Shown here: positions 58,883 to 64,000 of the stretch, in pieces | How positions within the stretch are numbered: the stretch's first letter is position 1 | Layout of the letters: every line of letters begins with the position of its first letter | Assembly: GCA_964433495.1 (NCBI GenBank) | Contig: CAYSRC010000001.1 | Coordinates: forward strand, 62,001 to 126,000 | Direction of reading: 5' to 3' | From: CAYSRC01 sp964433495 | Lineage (GTDB): Bacteria > Bacillota > Clostridia > Oscillospirales > Ruminococcaceae | Length of the DNA stretch: 64,000 bases | Notes under the pieces: model-generated | What the model was told of the DNA's origin: nothing | Database searches by the model: none | What the model saw: only the letters and a program-made list of their open reading frames with translations | Program-made: the position numbers and the translations under genes

Positions 58883-59709
58883 TTCATGCTCTCCTTTTTT
58901 TCAATGATTGTACCCGCGGGGAGCGGATAACCGATTTCACATGTCGAGGTGTAGAGGCTGCGAACCCGCGACTGCCCCGTCTGCTTTGACACCGCGCGTC
59001 GGTCGACCGTACACACCCTGAACACCCGCCCGACCGATTCATAATAGGACAGCGAGCGGTTGAATATCTCGTACCGCTCGGGCAGCTCCGCGTCGGACAG
59101 GATGCGGCCGTACATACAGCGCTCGTCAAAGGTGATGTCGAGCTGGAAGGTGTAGGGCGTGTCGTTTTTCACCTTGAGGTCGAGCCATCCCTCGCTTATC
59201 GTGGCGTCGGTCCCGAAGGGCAGCTCGGGGGTGGTGGAGGGAAACTCCTCCGACGGGTGGCCCGTGTGCTCGACCGCCGTCATCGGGGTGTGCAGAAACA
59301 GCCAGAACAGCAGGGTGCTCAGCTGGCACAGGCCCCCGCCGCGCGCGGCGACGAGCTTCCCGCCCGACAGGACGAGCCCGTCCTTATAGGGGACCTCCCT
59401 GTCGGCAGAGCGCGCCCGCTGCCAAAACGAAAAGGTCTGCCCCGGGCGGATGAGCAGCCCGTCTATCGTCGCCGCCGCGAGCTTGAGATTGTGCACCTTG
59501 TTGTATTGGTACCTGATGTCCCGGCCGCTCTTTTCGTTTATGAGCAGTGAAGAGGCGCGGAACGCCTCGTGGGGCAGCGCTGTCCCCGAGACCTCGTCGG
59601 CGTAGTCGTTTTTGTCGAGCAGCATTCCGAGATAGAACAGCCTTTTTCGCTGGCGGATGCGCAGGGGCAGCAGAGCGGGGAACACCTCGGTCAATCGTTT
59701 TCTTTGCAT
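58858..59709 (-). CDS. vanW: VanW-family protein
   Basis: A 283-residue protein of the VanW family, an accessory gene of vanB and vanG clusters with unknown function. Landmarks: LLINEKSGRDIRYQYNKVHNLKLAAATIDGLLIRPGQTFSFW (about 57-98), GGKLVAARGGGLCQLSTLLFWLFLHTPMTAVEHTGHPSEEF (about 133-173) and GTDATISEGWLDLKVKNDTPYTFQL. The N-terminal RIRQRKRLFYLGMLL lacks a clear signal peptide. Overlaps vanG by 25 bases; GTGAGGAT precedes the ATG. Confidence 0.93.
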   Translation of the reverse strand: MQRKRLTEVFPALLPLRIRQRKRLFYLGMLLDKNDYADEVSGTALPHEAFRASSLLINEKSGRDIRYQYNKVHNLKLAAATIDGLLIRPGQTFSFWQRARSADREVPYKDGLVLSGGKLVAARGGGLCQLSTLLFWLFLHTPMTAVEHTGHPSEEFPSTTPELPFGTDATISEGWLDLKVKNDTPYTFQLDITFDERCMYGRILSDAELPERYEIFNRSLSYYESVGRVFRVCTVDRRAVSKQTGQSRVRSLYTSTCEIGYPLPAGTIIEKKESMKWEKRQSR

Positions 59710-60012
59710 ATATCCTCACCTGTTTCACCGGCGGCCGGATCGGCGCGTGCGCCGCAGGGTCCCCCCGAGGGGGGGAGGGTCGGCCGCACCTGCGAAACGC
59801 GTCTTGTGACATCGCCCGGCAAAGCGGGCCTCGGCCCGCGCGCCGGACATGCCGTGCTTTGCGCGCCGCCGTGCGCCTGTGCCGCTGTTTTAATAGAGAA
59901 AAGGACGTCCCCGTTTGCGGGACAATACTATTGTCCTACAAACAGGGACGCCGTTTTTGCGTTTTGTCGTGATAAATTGTGATGATATTTTACTGAATTT
60001 CTTACGATTTTC
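59710..60012. other. Spacer between vanS-like and vanW genes
   Basis: About 300 bases without a gene: the terminator hairpin at its right side, then GC-rich sequence up to vanW. The effector promoter of vanW-vanG-vanXY should lie here, but no strong -35/-10 pair was seen. Confidence 0.5.
59903..59957. terminator. Long hairpin terminator after the two-component genes
   Basis: GTCCC, GTTTG and GGACAATA pair with TTGTCC, CAAAC and GGGAC in one long stem with small interruptions and loop CTA. T-runs lie on both sides (minus CCTTTTCTC, plus CCGTTTTTGCG), so both strands can terminate. It separates the regulator pair from the van effector genes. Confidence 0.8.
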
Positions 60013-61104
60013 CTACGAAAGGGGAAGGGTGACGGTGAACTCGACGGTGTCGTCCGCGCTCTTTGCGGTGATCGTGCCGCCGTGGTGCTGCACGATCTCG
60101 CGCGCGATGGCAAGGCCCAGCCCCGCGCCGCCGCTGCCCGAGCGCCGCGAGCTGTCGAGGCGGTAGAACTGCTCGAAGACGCGGCCGAGCCTTTCGGGCG
60201 GGATGGTGTCGCAGCGGTTTGTGAAGCGGATGACGGTTGACGAATCGCTCTGCGAGGCCTCGACGGAGACAACGCTGTCGTCATAGCTGTAAAATGCTGC
60301 GTTTCGCAGCAGGTTATCAAACACCCGCTGCATCTTGTCGGCGTCGCAGCTTATCATGATGTCGGGCGCGGCGTCGACGGTGCAGCGCAGCCCCTTTTCG
60401 GACAGGATGGGCATCATCTCAAAGGCGAGCTGCTCGAGCATACGGGTCAGGTTGACCCTGCCGTACCGCAGCTCGATATCGGACAGGTTGAAGCGGGTGA
60501 TCTCGAAGAACTCGTTGATCAAATCCTCAAGGCGCTCGGCCTTGCCGAGGGCTATCCCGAGATACCGCTCCCGCAGCTCGTCGGATATCTGTCCCTCGTC
60601 CCGCAGCAGCGTCAGGTAGCCGATGACCGAGGTGAGCGGCGTCTTGAGGTCGTGTGCGAGGTAGACGATGAGGTCGTTTTTGCGCTGTTCGGCGTCCTTT
60701 GCGGCCCTCGCGTCGAGCAGCGCCCTTTCCCTCGCAAGGTTGAGCTCGTGCTCGGTGTCGGACAGCGCCTTTGAGAGAACGATCGGCTCGGGCTTCGGGG
60801 AGGCGAGCAGCTTGGAGGCGTCGGTCACCTCGTCCAGATACCGCAGCGGCTTGGTTATAAAGTGACGGGTGATGATCACCCATCCGACGAGCGCCGCGGC
60901 CATGAAGATCGCCCAAAAGTTGTTTCTTAAAAACGAGAAGAAAAGATAGGCGGTCTCACCCATATGCGGCATGAGGTTTTGAGATATAAAGCCCCCCAAA
61001 ACGGTCGTCAGCATCAGGGCCGCGGCGTACCCCGCGACCGCGGCGATATACTGCAAAAGAACCTTTTTTGACAGGGGCCCCAACCCCTTTCGCTTTTTAT
61101 TCAA
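60013..61104 (-). CDS. vanS: Sensor histidine kinase, VanS-like
   Basis: Membrane sensor kinase of about 363 residues. Two helices (about 18-40 and 55-77) enclose a very short outside loop (ISQNLMPHMGETAYLF), as in VanSG-type sensors. The kinase core: H-box DLIVYLAHDLKTPLTSVIGYL, N-box MQRVFDNLLRNAAFYS, G-boxes GGAGLGLAIAREIVQHHGG. Start uncertain: TTG 61104 overlaps the regulator stop as TTGAATAA and is given here; TTG 61083 and CTG 61074 (nine bases after AAAGGGG, giving MSKKVLLQYI) are alternatives. It should detect glycopeptide or a lipid II signal and phosphorylate the adjoining VanR-like protein. Confidence 0.88.
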   Translation of the reverse strand: MNKKRKGLGPLSKKVLLQYIAAVAGYAAALMLTTVLGGFISQNLMPHMGETAYLFFSFLRNNFWAIFMAAALVGWVIITRHFITKPLRYLDEVTDASKLLASPKPEPIVLSKALSDTEHELNLARERALLDARAAKDAEQRKNDLIVYLAHDLKTPLTSVIGYLTLLRDEGQISDELRERYLGIALGKAERLEDLINEFFEITRFNLSDIELRYGRVNLTRMLEQLAFEMMPILSEKGLRCTVDAAPDIMISCDADKMQRVFDNLLRNAAFYSYDDSVVSVEASQSDSSTVIRFTNRCDTIPPERLGRVFEQFYRLDSSRRSGSGGAGLGLAIAREIVQHHGGTITAKSADDTVEFTVTLPLS

Positions 61105-61792
61105 TGGTATAGCCGACCCCCCACACCGTTTTGATGAATTTGGGATTTCGCGCCGATTCGTGCAGCTTTTCGCGCAGCCGCCCGATGTGCGCCATGACGG
61201 TATTGTTGTTGTCGAGATATTTTTCGCCCCACACCGCCTCAAAAAGCTCCTCGCTCGAGACGACGGCGCCCTGTCGCTCGCACAGGACCCACAGGACGGA
61301 AAACTCGGTGGGGGTCAGGGGCACCTCCTTGCCGAACAAAAAGCACTTGTGGGTCGCCCTGTTGATGCAAAGGCCGCGGATGCTGTGTTTGTTGTGTTCC
61401 GCGGCCGCGCCTGCCGGGTCGTTGTACGTTCGGTATCTTCTCAGCTGGGTCTTGACCCGCGCGACGACCTCCAGCGGGTTGAACGGCTTTGTGATGTAGT
61501 CGTCCGCGCCGAGGGTGAGGCCCATGATCTTGTCGCCGTCCTCCACCTTGGCGGTGAGCATGATGATCGGGAAGTAGAACCGCTCGCGAATTCTTCGGCA
61601 GAGGCTGAAGCCGTCGATGTCGGGCAGCATGACGTCGAGCAGGGCGAGGTCGGGCGGGGACGCCTCGAGGGCGCGCAGCGCATCGGCCCCGTTGTAAAAC
61701 TTGCGGACGGCAAAGCCGTCGTTGCCGAGGTAGATTTCGATGAGGTCGGCTATCTCCTTCTCGTCGTCCGCAACCAAAATGCTCTCGTTCAT
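61097..61792 (-). CDS. vanR: OmpR-family response regulator, VanR-like
   Basis: A 231-residue regulator. Receiver: ILVADDEKEIADLIEIYLGNDGF, phospho-acceptor LALLDVMLPDIDGFSLC (Asp at about 52), FYFPIIMLTAKVEDGDK and ADDYITKPFNPLEVVARVK, a run strongly reminiscent of VanR proteins. Winged helix: LTPTEFSVLWVLCERQGAVVSSEELFEAVWGEKYL and NTVMAHIGRLREKL. Start at ATG 61792 (MNESILVADDE); a TTG at 61813 has no better site. Overlaps the sensor gene. Expected to activate vanW-vanG-vanXY. Confidence 0.92.
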   Translation of the reverse strand: MNESILVADDEKEIADLIEIYLGNDGFAVRKFYNGADALRALEASPPDLALLDVMLPDIDGFSLCRRIRERFYFPIIMLTAKVEDGDKIMGLTLGADDYITKPFNPLEVVARVKTQLRRYRTYNDPAGAAAEHNKHSIRGLCINRATHKCFLFGKEVPLTPTEFSVLWVLCERQGAVVSSEELFEAVWGEKYLDNNNTVMAHIGRLREKLHESARNPKFIKTVWGVGYTIE

Positions 61793-62022
61793 AATCGGTT
61801 GAACACCTGCCAATCGGTAGAATTTGCGCGCCCCTGCCGCCGCGTTTCACGGCGGCAGGGGTGTGGCTTGTCTGCAAAGCAGCCTAAGTTTATCACAATA
61901 TCGTCAAAGAATAAATGGGTTTGCGCGGCCGTCCGCCCCATTTTTTGCGCCGCTTTTTTGGGAGGCGTGTATATTGCGGCGGTTTTTGACCACACTATCC
62001 TCGAAAAGGATGTGTGTAGCTT

Positions 62023-62706
62023 ATGAGTAACTTTAAAAATTTCATGAAAAAGAACGGGTTCTACGTCGCGCTTGTCATCTGCGTCATGGCGGCTGCGGCG
62101 GCGTCGATCACCGCGGTGGGGACGATCCTCGAGAACATTGCGCCGGCGCCCGCGCCCGACCGCGTCGGGCAGACCCCGAGCGGGCGGGACGACCCCGAGG
62201 ACACCCTGCCGTCCGACTCGGAGCAGCAGGATATCCCGGTGCAGGAGCCGAAGGAGGACACGGTCGTTCACCGTGAGCAGCCGACGGTCAGCGACGACCC
62301 GCTCATCCCCGTGTACAAGCGGGCGGTGGACGGCGGGGTGTCGTGGGCGTTCTCGGGCGACGAGCTGGTCAAGAGCAACACCATGAACGACTGGCGCACC
62401 CACAACGGCGCCGACTATACTGCGGCGGACGGGGACAAGGTGCTTGCCGTCTATGCGGGCGAGGTGCTCAAGACGGTGGAGGACCCGCTTTGGGGCAGGA
62501 CGGTCGAGATAAAGCTGGACACCGGCTATGTCGCGGTGTACGCGGGGCTTAAGAGCTGGAGCGTCTCGCCCGGAGACAGGGTGTCACAGGGTGACGTGAT
62601 CGGGGAGGTCGGCAACACCTCGGTGCTTGAGAGTGCCGACGCCGTGCACCTGCACCTCGAGATCAAGAGCGGGGACAGCTATATCGACCCCGAAAGCCTG
62701 TTTTAA
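62023..62706 (+). CDS. M23 (LytM) peptidase-domain protein, SpoIIQ-like
   Basis: A 227-residue membrane-anchored protein: helix at about 12-33 (FYVALVICVMAAAAASITAV), a Pro/Asp/Glu-rich stalk (about 40-95), then a LytM domain. The metal motifs look intact: DWRTHNGADYTA (HxxxD) at about 123-134 and VHLHLEIK (HxH) near 210. Anchored LytM proteins of this size and design in Clostridia include SpoIIQ, which acts with SpoIIIAH during spore engulfment; others cut peptidoglycan in growth. Weak AAAGG about 12 bases before ATG. Monocistronic. Confidence 0.82.
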   Translation: MSNFKNFMKKNGFYVALVICVMAAAAASITAVGTILENIAPAPAPDRVGQTPSGRDDPEDTLPSDSEQQDIPVQEPKEDTVVHREQPTVSDDPLIPVYKRAVDGGVSWAFSGDELVKSNTMNDWRTHNGADYTAADGDKVLAVYAGEVLKTVEDPLWGRTVEIKLDTGYVAVYAGLKSWSVSPGDRVSQGDVIGEVGNTSVLESADAVHLHLEIKSGDSYIDPESLF

Positions 62707-62759
62707 CGGCCCGTTTCGGGCCGGGACAAAAAACAACCCCGCCCTCGTTCGTTTTAGGG

Positions 62760-62801
62760 GCGCAAAAGACGCCGCGAGGAAGCTCGCGGCGTCTTTTGCG
62801 C
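62760..62801. terminator. 19-bp perfect bidirectional terminator
   Basis: GCGCAAAAGACGCCGCGAG and its exact complement enclose GAAG. It lies between the converging LytM and glgA genes. Confidence 0.88.
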
Positions 62802-62952
62802 GTGCATATAAAGCCGAGAGCGGGATGCCCGCTGTAAATGCGGCGGGCCCGCTTGCTTTTTCAGAGAAGATGTGAGCCGGGCGGCAGCGCAGTGCGCCGA
62901 GCATCGGGGCGCCGCGCCGCCGTCAAAGACCGACCGGCGCCGAGGGGCCCTC

Positions 62953-64000
62953 TTACCAGAGATGCACCATCTCGTTGTACAGGCCCATATAGCTCTCGGC
63001 GGCGCGCTTCCAGCCGAAGTCGCACCGCAGCGCGCGCCGGACAAGCTCTCTCCAGTGGTTCTCGTCCTCGTACGCGGCCTTTGCGCGCAGGCAGGCGTCG
63101 AGCATGTCGTGCGCGTTGTAGCTCTGGAAGGTGAAGCCGTTGCCCTGTCCGTCGCCGCTGTCGGTGATCGAGTCGGCGAGGCCGCCCGTCACCCGGACAA
63201 TCGGCAGGGTGCCGTAGCGCAGCGCGATCATCTGGGACAGGCCGCACGGCTCGGACTTGCTGGGCATGAGGAACATGTCGGCCCCGGCGTAGATCTTGCG
63301 GGCGAGCTCGGGGATGAACGCTATCTTGACGCCGCAGCTGTTGGGGTAGCGGTTGGCGAAATCCCTGAAGCAGTTTTCATACATATAGTCGCCCGTGCCG
63401 AGCACCACCATCTGCATGCCCGAGAGCAGGATGTACTCCATGACGTATTTGATGAGGTCGATGCCCTTGTGTGACACGAGGCGCGAGATGACCGCGATGA
63501 CGGGCGCGCCGTTGTCCTCGAGGGAGAACTTTTGAAGCAGCTCCTTCTTGCACGCCTCCTTGCCCTTGACGAACGCCTTTTGCGAGTAGTTTTGGATGAG
63601 GTTGGGGTCGGTGGCGGGGTTGTAGACGTCGGTGTCGATGCCGTTGAGGATACCGCACAGCTTGTACTGCTTTTCGCGCAGCAGCGGGTCGAGACTGTGG
63701 GCAAACCACGGGTCGAGGATCTCGCGGGCGTAGGTGGGGCTGACGGTGTTGACCTTGTCCGAGCACTCGATGGCGCCCTTCATGAAGTTGACGCAGCCCT
63801 GATACTCGACGAGCGACGCGTTGCGCCCGGTGAGGCCGAGCACGTCCTCGAGCATCTCGTAGCCGTACTGTCCCTGGTACTGGATGTTGTGGATGGTGAA
63901 GAGGGTCTTTATGCCGTAGTAGCGCGGGTCGCTGCGATAATAGGCGTTGATATAGACGTTGACGAGCGCGGTCTGCCAGTCGTTGGCGTGGATGATGTCG
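62953..64000 (-). CDS. glgA: Glycogen synthase (3' part; gene continues past the window)
   Basis: ADP-glucose-dependent GT5 starch/glycogen synthase. About 349 residues are visible, entering at base 64000 with DIIHANDWQTALVNVYINAYY, the conserved HxNDWQT of the N-terminal domain. Next: FTIHNIQYQGQY, NFMKGAIECSDKVNTVSPTYA, GILNGID, PVIAVISRLVSHKGIDLI and the catalytic SKSEPCGLSQMIALRYGTLPIV (E-x7-E-like). Ends normally at RAAESYMGLYNEMV. Neighbouring glg genes would be beyond base 64000. Confidence 0.97.
   Translation of the reverse strand, partial: DIIHANDWQTALVNVYINAYYRSDPRYYGIKTLFTIHNIQYQGQYGYEMLEDVLGLTGRNASLVEYQGCVNFMKGAIECSDKVNTVSPTYAREILDPWFAHSLDPLLREKQYKLCGILNGIDTDVYNPATDPNLIQNYSQKAFVKGKEACKKELLQKFSLEDNGAPVIAVISRLVSHKGIDLIKYVMEYILLSGMQMVVLGTGDYMYENCFRDFANRYPNSCGVKIAFIPELARKIYAGADMFLMPSKSEPCGLSQMIALRYGTLPIVRVTGGLADSITDSGDGQGNGFTFQSYNAHDMLDACLRAKAAYEDENHWRELVRRALRCDFGWKRAAESYMGLYNEMVHLW

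Overview
The window is GC-rich, densely coded chromosomal DNA from a Gram-positive anaerobe of the class Clostridia, most likely a gut member of the Oscillospirales or a related order. The evidence is a type 3 prolyl-tRNA synthetase, a long-form hibernation factor, an ECF-type transporter, KtrAB-type K+ uptake, the QueH route to queuosine, an LL-diaminopimelate aminotransferase, a SpoIIQ-like M23 protein, and strong AGGAGG ribosome binding sites with many TTG/GTG starts. No rRNA, tRNA, CRISPR array, phage or transposase gene was recognised.

Layout. 1-4.6 kb: 3' part of proS, a zinc-ribbon membrane protein, hpf and a THUMP rRNA methyltransferase. 5.1-9.7 kb: a tyrosine phosphatase, a ribokinase, an XRE regulator with a membrane tail and a DUF4097-type surface protein. 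10.5-18.3 kb: a solute-uptake locus made of a GntR/UTRA regulator, an M24 peptidase, a PfkB kinase, then a six-gene run from a near-perfect promoter (ECF S component, EcfT, two EcfA ATPases, a second PfkB protein, a BtpA/SgcQ TIM-barrel protein). 19-23.8 kb: nucleotide salvage (secreted 5'-nucleotidase, nucleoside hydrolase, MFS transporter). 24.3-29.6 kb: an ECF sigma/anti-sigma pair divergent from a giant MacB-like ABC/FtsX protein. 30-35.4 kb: a PASTA pseudokinase, a P-loop ATPase and a GH13 glucosidase. 36.5-41.6 kb: an FAD oxidoreductase, GtrA, AsnA, a TIGR01906-like protein and QueH. 42-47.2 kb: PBP1A and KtrB/KtrA. 47.6-52 kb: HflX, an MBL protein, DapF and DapL. 52-55.2 kb: a B12-binding-fold protein with an octopine/nopaline dehydrogenase-like partner. 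55.6-61.8 kb: a complete-looking vanG-type glycopeptide-resistance cluster (vanR, vanS, vanW, vanG ligase, vanXY) in which an NhaC-family transporter sits where the vanT serine racemase/transporter would be expected. 62-64 kb: a SpoIIQ-like protein and the 3' part of glgA.

Most long gene-free stretches are islands of two dispersed repeat families. One (called B below) is a chain of four hairpins whose stems change between copies by compensating substitutions while the loops stay constant; loops 1/3 and 2/4 are complementary to each other. The other (A) carries similar covarying stems.

Leading candidates for something new are the van cluster with NhaC in place of vanT, the ECF/PfkB/BtpA locus (one ATPase has lost its ABC signature and one kinase has lost its catalytic Asp), the B12-fold/opine-dehydrogenase pair behind a palindromic operator and a leader terminator, the PASTA pseudokinase, and the covarying-hairpin repeat.
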